The notes beneath the pieces were generated by a model that was not told where the DNA came from, ran no database searches, and was given only the letters and a program-made list of their open reading frames with translations. From NCBI RefSeq assembly GCF_002483235.1, contig NZ_DLHN01000037.1, positions 1-64,000 of the forward strand: 64,000 bases of DNA, read 5' to 3'. The position numbers and the translations under genes are program-made. This DNA is from Pedobacter glucosidilyticus. Lineage in GTDB: Bacteria > Bacteroidota > Bacteroidia > Sphingobacteriales > Sphingobacteriaceae. Each line of letters opens with the position of its first letter. Positions within the stretch are counted from its first letter, which is position 1. Shown piece after piece: positions 41,721 to 49,927 of this stretch.

Positions 41721-42056
41721 ATGCCTTACAAAGAGAAAGAAATAAACAAGCTGTATTACCCAATAGGTGAAGTTGCAGATATGTTTCAGGTAAACACATC
41801 GATGATAAGATTCTACGAAAAAGAATTTGAGATACTGCAACCTAAGAAAAACGCTAAGGGTAATCGCCTATTTAGACCAGAAGATATTGAGAACCTAAAA
41901 ATAATTTTCCACCTGATTAAAGATAAAGGTTTTACCTTACAGGGAGCCAAAGACTATATGAAAGGCAATAGAAATGAAGTTGCTGAGAATCAAAAAATTA
42001 TAGATTCTTTAGAAAAATTAAAAGCTTTTATGCTTAACCTTAATGAAGAGCTATAA
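41721..42056 (+). CDS. MerR family transcriptional regulator
   Basis: A 111-residue protein from the ATG at 41721 (MPYKEKEINKLYYPIGEVAD). Starting further upstream would overlap the peptidase gene and add an unlikely hydrophobic leader. Residues about 12-80 form the MerR winged helix: YPIGEVADMFQVNTSMIRFY, then EFEILQPKKNAKGNRLFRPED. The short C-terminal part is a dimerisation helix; no metal-binding cysteines are present. Target genes are unknown; the upstream M23 peptidase is its transcription partner. Confidence 0.9.
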   Translation: MPYKEKEINKLYYPIGEVADMFQVNTSMIRFYEKEFEILQPKKNAKGNRLFRPEDIENLKIIFHLIKDKGFTLQGAKDYMKGNRNEVAENQKIIDSLEKLKAFMLNLNEEL

Positions 42057-42101
42057 AGCGGGTATGATTCTTGTTTATCATTCATCGTAAAAAAGCCCAC
42101 G

Positions 42102-43001
42102 ATGCAGAATATCTTGTTTATTATAAACCATAAAGCCGGTGATGATAAACCAACCAATCTTAAGGACACTATCGTTGATTTAAGTAAGCAATTAAACTAC
42201 AAATTTCACATCTATTATTTAGGAGATAATCCCGAACAAGGTATTAAAAGTGCTATTCAGCAATATCAACCCACTACTGTGGCTGCTGCCGGAGGCGATG
42301 GAACCATAAATTTGGTAGCCAGTATCATTAAGAACAGTGCAATCAAATTATTAATTATCCCTAATGGCTCTGCCAATGGTATGGCTAAAGAATTTAATAT
42401 GCCTGCTGCTGCGGATGAGTGCATAAAATTACTACAAACCGGAAAAACCGTTACCATTGATTTATTACTTATCAATCAAAATATATCGGCTCATTTAGCG
42501 GATGTTGGCCTTAATGCCAGAATAGTGAGAAGGTTTCAGTTAGATCGTAAGCGTGGACTTTTAACTTATGCCAAACATTTGTTTAACGAGATTTTCTTCA
42601 TCAAATCCAAAACTTTTTTAATAGAGACTGAAGAAAAAACCAGAAAAGTAAAAGCTGTTTCTTTAACCTTTGCCAATGCTACCAAATATGGCACTGGCGC
42701 TGTTATTAATCCGGAAGGAAAACTAAACGATGGATTTTTTGAAATCTGTATTGTTAAACCTTTTGCCAAGATTCATTTATTCTCTATAGCTTTAAAAATG
42801 TTTAGAAACCGATTGAATTATTCGGCATACTTTGAAACCATTAGTTGTAAAAAAGCTATCATAAGGTGTAAAAGAAGAACACTTTTGCAAATAGATGGCG
42901 AAGTTATTGGCAGAACAAAAGAAATCAATTTAACTTGTTTGCCAGCTGCTTTACAGGTAATTATTCCTGCCCATTTAGACTATCCAACCTTGATAAACTA
43001 G
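42102..43001 (+). CDS. Diacylglycerol kinase-like lipid kinase (YegS/BmrU type)
   Basis: A 299-residue cytoplasmic or membrane-associated kinase. The N-terminal nucleotide-binding domain contains the GGDGTINLVAS motif (about residues 64-74) and IPNGSANGMAKEF, and the C-terminal beta-sandwich carries LQIDGEVIGRTKEINL. Family members phosphorylate diacylglycerol, sphingoid bases or related lipids; Bacteroidota make sphingolipids, so a sphingoid substrate is possible but not shown. Its last 27 bases overlap the 3' end of the convergent metallophosphoesterase gene. Confidence 0.87.
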   Translation: MQNILFIINHKAGDDKPTNLKDTIVDLSKQLNYKFHIYYLGDNPEQGIKSAIQQYQPTTVAAAGGDGTINLVASIIKNSAIKLLIIPNGSANGMAKEFNMPAAADECIKLLQTGKTVTIDLLLINQNISAHLADVGLNARIVRRFQLDRKRGLLTYAKHLFNEIFFIKSKTFLIETEEKTRKVKAVSLTFANATKYGTGAVINPEGKLNDGFFEICIVKPFAKIHLFSIALKMFRNRLNYSAYFETISCKKAIIRCKRRTLLQIDGEVIGRTKEINLTCLPAALQVIIPAHLDYPTLIN

Positions 43002-44021
43002 TTCGCCCATAGGGTTATCTTTATCTGTTATTAAAACCTCTGTTTTAATTTTTAAGTTTTTATAGAGTTTAAGTTTAAAAAACCCCTTTCCAGATATACC
43101 AAACCTAGAATATTTACCATCTAAAACATAAGTAGCTTTTGATGCTGCGCCACTTACAATATAATGGTTGTGATATTTCTCTATGTATTGCAAATTATGT
43201 TCATGTCCGGCAGCATAAATTAAACCCGGATACTTTCTAAATATTTCTTTTAAACGTTTTCTTAAGATTTTAAACCTTGGATGGGCCAAATCTTCCCTCG
43301 CACCCACATATTTACGGTACAAAGGCAATAAAGAACCTACAAAAGGCAAAGGTAAATAGGCTTTCTTTTTATACAATGTAAACGGAAATAAATGATGTTT
43401 GAGTTTATATCTGCCACCATGTAAAGAATAGCTGTAAATAGGATAATGCCCTATGACTAAAATTTTCTTTGATTGATGTTTGCTTAAAAGCTCCTCTAGC
43501 TTATTAAAAAATTGTGCTTCGTTATCTACATCGCAGCCATATTGTTTACCAATAGGCCTCACTCCTTTTTGCACCCACCATTGCGTATTTATAGCAATAA
43601 GTACCAAATCATCATTTAAAACAACTTCCGACGGACCTGGACAACCCTGAGGTGGTAGGTAAGAAAATCTATCATCAAATAATTGATGTAAGTATTCTTC
43701 TTGCCGAAGTACAAAGGCTAAGCCATTAGCTTTTCCCTTGTTCCAATCGTGGTTACCCGATATAAAAATCACCCTGCCTTTAAAATCTTTTAAAGCTTCA
43801 TGGTGTTTTTTAAGAACTGTTTCTGCATCTTCTCTTAAAATAGTATCCAAAGCTGGCAAACCATTGGGGTAAATATTATCTCCTAAAAAAATTACCGCAG
43901 AATTTTCATGTACTGGCAAATGATTTTTCAGCAATTCTAAAGCCTCATCAGGTTTATTTCTATTGATATTGCCAGAATCGCCAATTAAGAGTACCTCGAA
44001 TGTTAAATTATTATTAATCAT
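42975..44021 (-). CDS. Calcineurin-like metallophosphoesterase
   Basis: A 348-residue phosphoesterase without a signal peptide. The metal motifs are in order: LLIGDSGNINR (GDxG, about 12-22), IFLGDNIYPNG (GDNxY, about 44-54), FISGNHDWNKG (GNHD, about 85-95), VIGHYPIYS (GHYP, about 190-198) and AAGHEHNLQY (GHEH, about 265-274). The GDNxYPNG form resembles purple acid phosphatase-like members, and substrates are unknown. The gene is convergent with the lipid kinase gene and shares its last 27 bases with it, leaving no room for a terminator between them. Confidence 0.88.
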   Translation of the reverse strand: MINNNLTFEVLLIGDSGNINRNKPDEALELLKNHLPVHENSAVIFLGDNIYPNGLPALDTILREDAETVLKKHHEALKDFKGRVIFISGNHDWNKGKANGLAFVLRQEEYLHQLFDDRFSYLPPQGCPGPSEVVLNDDLVLIAINTQWWVQKGVRPIGKQYGCDVDNEAQFFNKLEELLSKHQSKKILVIGHYPIYSYSLHGGRYKLKHHLFPFTLYKKKAYLPLPFVGSLLPLYRKYVGAREDLAHPRFKILRKRLKEIFRKYPGLIYAAGHEHNLQYIEKYHNHYIVSGAASKATYVLDGKYSRFGISGKGFFKLKLYKNLKIKTEVLITDKDNPMGELVYQGWIV

Positions 44022-44102
44022 TTAAAAATTTTTATCCTTATCAGGATTTTTTTCACTTATTTATCAGCTTTTTACTATTTTCAATCCATCAACTTAATAT
44101 GG

Positions 44103-44903
44103 ATGATAAAATTTTACACCATTCTCATTTTTATACTTTGTTCTAAAACGGTTTTTACCCAAACCTTAAACGGTCCGCGTATACAAGCTATGGGTAATGC
44201 CGGCGTTGCTATTCAGGATATTTGGACACTTAAAAACAATGCAGCAGGTATTACATCTCTTGAAAATATAACTTTTGCCCTTGCTTATGAGAACAGATTT
44301 TCTGTAAAAGAACTCAGCACTAAATCTGCCGCTATCGCAATACCTTTAAAAAAATACACTTTAGGCGCATCTTTTCAGTCTTATGGCTCTCCTGTATATC
44401 AAGAGCTAAAATCGAGCCTTAGTTTTGCCAAAGCTTTCGGAGAAAATTTCTCTACAGCTTTAACGCTTAACTATCATCAATTAAGTATCCAAAATTACGG
44501 TAATACCAATACTTTTAGCTTTCAAGTTGGTTTTCAATATCAAATTTTTAAAAATTTTTGGATAGCAGCTCATGCAGCAAATCCTAACAAAAGCCAATAT
44601 ACAGAAACAGAAAGTAACACACTGCCTGCTTTATATCAAATTGGTGCTAGTTATACTTTTTCAGATAAATTGTTGCTAACATCAGAAGTAGAAAAGGTTT
44701 TGAATGGAAAATTAGATTTTAAAACTGGTTTAGAATATAAAATTGCTCCTTTCTTAGCTTTAAGAGGCGGCACTTCTGTTAATACTTTCCAGCAGTTTGG
44801 AGGTTTCGGAATTCTTTATCAAAAGATAAATCTTGATTTCGCTATTAGCTCTCATCCTGTACTAGGTTATTCACCTCAAATTGCCGTTGGATATGCTTTC
44901 TAA
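44103..44903 (+). CDS. Outer-membrane beta-barrel protein, PorV/PorQ-like
   Basis: A 266-residue exported protein (signal peptide 1-19, ending TQT) with alternating beta strands to a C-terminal VGYAF aromatic end, typical of outer-membrane barrels. The opening GPRIQAMGNAGVAIQDIWTLKNNAAGI is the pattern of the FadL/PorV-PorQ group in Bacteroidota. It may be a secretion-associated or transport porin. The stop overlaps the start of the next gene by 11 bases (ATG at 44893), so the two are translationally coupled and may work together at the outer membrane. Confidence 0.72.
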   Translation: MIKFYTILIFILCSKTVFTQTLNGPRIQAMGNAGVAIQDIWTLKNNAAGITSLENITFALAYENRFSVKELSTKSAAIAIPLKKYTLGASFQSYGSPVYQELKSSLSFAKAFGENFSTALTLNYHQLSIQNYGNTNTFSFQVGFQYQIFKNFWIAAHAANPNKSQYTETESNTLPALYQIGASYTFSDKLLLTSEVEKVLNGKLDFKTGLEYKIAPFLALRGGTSVNTFQQFGGFGILYQKINLDFAISSHPVLGYSPQIAVGYAF

Positions 44904-46956
44904 AATTAAATTTTTATTTCTTTCGGGATTTCTTTTCTTAAGTATGGGAGTTCAGGCACAGCAGTCTAACGATCCTATTATTGAATATATTTTAGAAGTA
45001 ATAGCCGAAAATCAATCAGAAGATTTTGATTATACCGAACTTGTTGAACGCCTAAATTTCTATCGCAGAAACCCATTAAACCTTAATAAAGCCAGCAGAG
45101 ACGAGTTGCAAGAATTGGTATTTTTAAACCCGTTACAAATAAGTAATTTACTAGATCATATTGCAGTAAATGGTAAACTGATAGATGTTTTAGAACTTCA
45201 AAGTATTGATGGTTTTGATTTACAAACCATTAGAACTTTACTAAACTTTAGCAATATTAATTCGCCTACAGGCTTTGAAAACTTCAGTTGGAGAAACTTA
45301 AAAAAAGAAGGTAGAAGCGATTTAATTGTAAGATACGGTCGCATTTTAGAAGAACAAGCAGGTTTTAATATCACGGAAGAATCAGGTAGATCACGTTATT
45401 TAGGAACACCAGACCGGGTTTTTACGCGTTACAGATTTAACTACCTTAATAACCTACAGTTTTCTTTAAATATGGATAAAGATGCTGGCGAGCAATTTTG
45501 GACTACCCAAAATCGTACGCTGGGGCCAGATTTTGTCTCTGCTAGTTTATATGTTAAAGATGTATCTAGATTTAAAAAAATAGTTTTAGGCGATTTCTCT
45601 TTACAATTTGGACAAGGCTTAACTTTATGGAGCGGTTTAAGCTTTGGTAAGGGTGCCGATTTATTTTCTATCGCTAAACAAGATTTAGGCTTAAGACCTT
45701 ATACCTCTATTAATGAGTTTTCTTTTTTTAGAGGCTTTGCTACCCAAATAAATTTCGGAAAATTTGATTTTACACCTTTTATCTCTTTCAGAAGGTTAGA
45801 TGCCGGAAGCAGCTTAAATGCAGCCACCAATTTATCAGAAATAACATCTTTACAAATAAGTGGTTTACACCGTACTCCAAACGAGTTAGCCAATAAAAAC
45901 CGAATAGGACAATTTGTATTAGGAGGCAATTTACAATACAACCATCGTAAATTATCGGTTGGTTTAACGGCTTATCAATCTAACTACAGCGAGAATTTCG
46001 CACCCGGAAATGCTGTTTACAATCAATTTGAGTTTACAGGAAGAAAACTTACCAATTTAGGCGCAAACTATAGTTATACGGTAAATAATATTTATTTATT
46101 TGGCGAACTTGCCCATAGTGTAAACTCGGGTATAGCTTTTATTAATGGAGCCATTGCTAGTTTAACACCACAAATTTCTGCTTTGGTTTTCCATAGAAAT
46201 TACCAGAAAGACTATTACTCTTATTTTAACCAAGGGATTAGCGAAGGTAGTTTAGCCTTTAATGAACGAGGATTTTTTGGAGGTTTACAGTTTAAATCTG
46301 GTAAAAAATATGAATTTAACGTCTATACAGATTTATTTAAATTCCCTTGGTTAAGATTTAGGGTTGATGCTCCTTCTATAGGACACGAGCTTTTTAGCCA
46401 GTTTACTTATACGCCAAAAAGAACCACTAAATTTATTCTGAGATATAGAATAGAAGAAAAACAACAAAATATTTCTGGCGCCAGTACAGCTATCAATACT
46501 TTAGAAACTGTAAGACGGCAAAACTATCGCTTCGAAATTCAATATGCCCTTAACAAAAGTTTTAGCTTAAGAAACCGGGCAGAAGTAACACAGTTTAAGA
46601 GAGAAAGTACTCAAAATAATTATGGCTTATTGCTTTATCAGGATGTACTTTATAATCCACTAAGCTCTAAATTATCAGGAAATGCCAGGATAGCTTATTT
46701 CAATACCGAAGGTTTTGATACCAGAATATATGCCTATGAAAATGATGTATTATACGGTTTCTCTATCCCAGGCTTTCAAAATAAAGGATTTAGATTTTAT
46801 CTAAACGGCAGATATACTTTAAAACGAGGTATTGATTTTTGGCTTAAATACAGCTTTACACATTATACAGATTTAGAGACCATTGGCTCTGGTTTAGACC
46901 AGATAGATGGGAATTTAAGATCAGAAATTAGAGCTCAAATAAGGTATCAATTTTAA
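44893..46956 (+). CDS. Helix-hairpin-helix plus outer-membrane barrel protein
   Basis: A 687-residue exported protein. I chose the ATG at 44893 (MLSKIKFLFLSGFLFLSMGV) over a TTG four codons upstream. After the signal peptide come two helix-hairpin-helix-type motifs (about residues 65-125, NPLNLNKASRDELQELVFLN), the ComEA-like DNA-binding pattern. The remaining ~540 residues are beta-rich with a C-terminal IRAQIRYQF aromatic end, consistent with a barrel. The gene is immediately followed by comEC, which suggests a DNA-uptake or DNA-binding outer-membrane role. This is inference from domains and context. Confidence 0.75.
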   Translation: MLSKIKFLFLSGFLFLSMGVQAQQSNDPIIEYILEVIAENQSEDFDYTELVERLNFYRRNPLNLNKASRDELQELVFLNPLQISNLLDHIAVNGKLIDVLELQSIDGFDLQTIRTLLNFSNINSPTGFENFSWRNLKKEGRSDLIVRYGRILEEQAGFNITEESGRSRYLGTPDRVFTRYRFNYLNNLQFSLNMDKDAGEQFWTTQNRTLGPDFVSASLYVKDVSRFKKIVLGDFSLQFGQGLTLWSGLSFGKGADLFSIAKQDLGLRPYTSINEFSFFRGFATQINFGKFDFTPFISFRRLDAGSSLNAATNLSEITSLQISGLHRTPNELANKNRIGQFVLGGNLQYNHRKLSVGLTAYQSNYSENFAPGNAVYNQFEFTGRKLTNLGANYSYTVNNIYLFGELAHSVNSGIAFINGAIASLTPQISALVFHRNYQKDYYSYFNQGISEGSLAFNERGFFGGLQFKSGKKYEFNVYTDLFKFPWLRFRVDAPSIGHELFSQFTYTPKRTTKFILRYRIEEKQQNISGASTAINTLETVRRQNYRFEIQYALNKSFSLRNRAEVTQFKRESTQNNYGLLLYQDVLYNPLSSKLSGNARIAYFNTEGFDTRIYAYENDVLYGFSIPGFQNKGFRFYLNGRYTLKRGIDFWLKYSFTHYTDLETIGSGLDQIDGNLRSEIRAQIRYQF

Positions 46957-47017
46957 TAACATGTTTTTTATGAATTGATTTTTCATCTACAAAAAATCTG
47001 TTCATTTTTTCTATCCT

Positions 47018-49087
47018 ATGATTGCATATTTTAAAGGAGAAATTCCATTCTTCAGGTATTTATGGTTTTTCATTATCGGTATTTCTTTGGCTATCGGTTT
47101 AGCTATACAACCTCATGCCTTTTGGTGTATTTTATGGATAAGTAATATACTTGTGTTAATGGTATACTTACTTATAACCAAGTACTTGAAGCTTTACCAA
47201 TATAATTATATACCTGCATGTTTAATTGCGCTACAGTTTATTTTTACAGGTATTATCCTTTGCAACTCGTCTAAAGAAATTTATCAAAAGCATCATTTTT
47301 CTAAACATCAGGCTTATCATCATTTAGTTATAATTACCGAGCAACCCAAACTTAAAGGAGATATTGCAAGGTTTACAGTTAGTGTAAAACATAATGTGGT
47401 CAATCAAAAGCTTTTAAAAACATCAGGCAACCTGTTGTTAGCCATGCGTTATGATACTACTAAAAAATTCCCTTACAGGTATGGAGATTTACTACTCATA
47501 AAATCAAAAATTAAAGATACAGAACCTGCTTATAATCCTGCCGAGTTTAATTATAAAAGGTTTTTAGCGTATAAACAAATCTATCATCAAAGCTTTATAA
47601 ACCTTAAAGAAACGGTTAAACTAGCATCAGAAAAAGGGAATCCTATCATCAGTTTTGCTTTAAAATTTAGGGAAAAACAAGTAGAAAAGTTTAAAAAATA
47701 TTTGGCTTATGAAGATTCTAAAGCAGTTGCTTCTACCTTAATTTTGGGCTACCGGGCAGATTTAGATCCTCAAATTCTTCAAGCTTATTCCAATACAGGT
47801 ACTTTGCATATTTTGTCTGTTTCGGGCATGCATGTGGCTATTGTGGTCTTACTGTTAAACCTTCTTTTTAAACCTTTAGAGAAACTGCGTTATGGAAAAA
47901 TAGTTAAGCTTATGCTGATGCTGGGTTTAATATGGTTTTATGCTTTGATAACAGGTCTTGCTCCTTCTATTTTAAGAGCCGCTTTAATGCTTTCGCTGAT
48001 ATTGATTGCTAAATATCAAAGTATTAAAACCAATATTTTTAATGTTATAGGCGTAGCAGCATTCGTTATTTTAATCATCAATCCGTTTAATTTGATGGAT
48101 GTTGGTTTCCAGTTATCTTTTTTAGCAGTGATGGCTTTAGTATACCTACAACCTATTATTTACCATTGGTACCAGCCACAAAACAAAATTTTAGATTGGA
48201 TGTGGCAATGTGCCAGTGTATCTATAGCCGCACAAATAGCCACCACCCCTATAAGTTTATATTATTTTCATCAATTTCCCCTTTATTTTATCATAAGTAA
48301 CTTATACATGGCTATACCCGCCATTATTATCATGTACGGTGGCATAGGATTTTTGCTTATAGCGCCCATTTCAGATGTGCTAGCGAATATCCTAGGTGCA
48401 TTTCTAAATCAAGCCATTTATCTCACCAATAAGTTTTTGATTTTGATAGAACAAATTCCTTATGCCAATATCACTCAGGTTTGGCTTTATCAATCTGAAA
48501 TCATCCTAATGTATATCATTTTACTGCTCCTTTTGATAAAGTTTTTACATCCTATTTTAAAGCTAAAAATCATAAGCTCGTTAACAGTACTTCTAATAGG
48601 TATACATAGCTATCATACTTTACAGCACATACAGCAAGAAAAAATAGTATTCTTTACCCTACGTAAAAATACAGCTGTTGCCCTGTTAAAAGGAAGAACA
48701 GCTACTTTATTTACCGATTTAAATCCTGATGAATACACTTATAAATTTTCTGTTAAACCTTACTTAGATAGTTGCAGAATTACTAAACTATCTATCATCA
48801 ATACCCAAACCCATAAAGATTATAATAACGTAATAAAAATTAAGCGTAAAAGCTTAAAAATAATACGATATCTGGATGATGACCAAACCAAGTATGATTG
48901 GCTACTTTTAAGTGGAGATAAAATTTTTGATTTGCCACACTTAGCAAAACTTTATGAAACAAAAAGCTTTATTATTGATGGTAAAAACAAAGATTATAAA
49001 ATAGAAAATATGGTAGAACAAGCTCAAAAAAATGGAATTTACACCCATGTTTTAAAAAGAAAACCAGCATTAGAAATAAACCTATAA
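47018..49087 (+). CDS. comEC: ComEC/Rec2 family DNA-uptake channel, short form
   Basis: A 689-residue inner-membrane protein with two N-terminal transmembrane segments, a soluble DUF4131-type domain (about 95-205) and a Competence domain (about 225-510) holding LHILSVSGMHVAIVVLLLN and LAPSILRAALMLSLI. It forms the channel for single-stranded DNA in natural transformation. The C-terminal ~170 residues lack the HxHxDH metal motif of the beta-lactamase-like nuclease domain found in many ComEC proteins, so the form is short or degenerate. It sits 61 bases after the helix-hairpin-helix protein gene. Confidence 0.88.
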   Translation: MIAYFKGEIPFFRYLWFFIIGISLAIGLAIQPHAFWCILWISNILVLMVYLLITKYLKLYQYNYIPACLIALQFIFTGIILCNSSKEIYQKHHFSKHQAYHHLVIITEQPKLKGDIARFTVSVKHNVVNQKLLKTSGNLLLAMRYDTTKKFPYRYGDLLLIKSKIKDTEPAYNPAEFNYKRFLAYKQIYHQSFINLKETVKLASEKGNPIISFALKFREKQVEKFKKYLAYEDSKAVASTLILGYRADLDPQILQAYSNTGTLHILSVSGMHVAIVVLLLNLLFKPLEKLRYGKIVKLMLMLGLIWFYALITGLAPSILRAALMLSLILIAKYQSIKTNIFNVIGVAAFVILIINPFNLMDVGFQLSFLAVMALVYLQPIIYHWYQPQNKILDWMWQCASVSIAAQIATTPISLYYFHQFPLYFIISNLYMAIPAIIIMYGGIGFLLIAPISDVLANILGAFLNQAIYLTNKFLILIEQIPYANITQVWLYQSEIILMYIILLLLLIKFLHPILKLKIISSLTVLLIGIHSYHTLQHIQQEKIVFFTLRKNTAVALLKGRTATLFTDLNPDEYTYKFSVKPYLDSCRITKLSIINTQTHKDYNNVIKIKRKSLKIIRYLDDDQTKYDWLLLSGDKIFDLPHLAKLYETKSFIIDGKNKDYKIENMVEQAQKNGIYTHVLKRKPALEINL

Positions 49088-49174
49088 TTTTTTTAGTCTA
49101 AATACACTTATTTTAAAGCTAAGTGTATGGGTGATAAAATAAAATCATTACTTTCATAGTATAAAAATAAATTT

Positions 49175-49846
49175 ATGATAAAAAAGATAACATTCGGTCT
49201 TATCGCATTCATCTGCCTAGGATCTTTAGCTACACAAGCGCAAAAAAAAGTTACTGAAGGCTATATCAGCTATGCGGCAGAATATGATTTGCCACCAGAC
49301 CAACAAATGGCTGCTGCTATGCTTCCAAAAGAATATAAAATTTACTACAAAGAGAATCTAAGTAAATTTGTAATGGATTTAGGGATGATGACCAACCAAA
49401 TGACCTCGGACAGTAAAACCAATACGGGTTTAATGTTAATGGACATTCCAATGGCTAAACAAAAAATTGCGGTAAAATTTACAGAGGCAGATTATGAAAA
49501 ACAAAAAGAAATGATGCCAGATTACGAGTTTACCAAAACCACAGAAAGTAAAGCAATATCAGGATACAACGCCATTAAGTACAACGCTAAAGACAAGGAA
49601 AGCGGTAATGAAATAGAAATTTGGACAACCAAAGATTTAGAAATACCTAGCAATAGCTTTACCCAAGCTTTTAAAGACAAAATAGAAGGTACTCCTTTGG
49701 TTTTTGTTACCAACATGAATGGGATGAAAGTAAAATTAAGCTTTAAAGAATTAAAAGCAGAAAGCGTAACAGGCTTAAATCTTACAATTCCAGAAGGTTA
49801 TACTCAAATGACTATGGAAGAGTTGATGAGCATGTCTGGAAGATAA
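49175..49846 (+). CDS. Secreted DUF4412-like protein
   Basis: A 223-residue exported protein (signal peptide 1-22, ending TQAQ) with an all-beta body: KVTEGYISYAAEYDLPPDQQ, KEYKIYYKENLSKFVMDL, ISGYNAIKYNAKDKESGNEIEIW and a C-terminal NGMKVKLSFKELK. This strand order resembles the DUF4412/GLPGLI-type periplasmic lipid- or protein-binding folds of Bacteroidota. Function unknown. It is probably monocistronic or co-transcribed with the LTA-synthase gene through the hairpin at 49865-49927. Confidence 0.62.
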   Translation: MIKKITFGLIAFICLGSLATQAQKKVTEGYISYAAEYDLPPDQQMAAAMLPKEYKIYYKENLSKFVMDLGMMTNQMTSDSKTNTGLMLMDIPMAKQKIAVKFTEADYEKQKEMMPDYEFTKTTESKAISGYNAIKYNAKDKESGNEIEIWTTKDLEIPSNSFTQAFKDKIEGTPLVFVTNMNGMKVKLSFKELKAESVTGLNLTIPEGYTQMTMEELMSMSGR

Positions 49847-49864
49847 TTTTCTTAAAATTTCACA

Positions 49865-49927
49865 AAAGGCTTTTAGGCTAAATGTAAGTTATTTAACTTG
49901 CAGCATGCTTAAAAGCCTTTCTTTTTT
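49865..49927 (+). terminator. Terminator-like hairpin overlapping the next gene's start codons
   Basis: AAAGGCTTTTA (49865-49875) pairs perfectly with TAAAAGCCTTT (49910-49920) and is followed by CTTTTTTT. The loop contains a second stem (TGTAAGTTA / TAACTTGCA) and the ATG at 49905. The right arm and T run are therefore codons 2-8 of the LTA-synthase-like gene. It can end the upstream transcript, act as an attenuator for the downstream gene, or mask its start codon. Confidence 0.6.
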
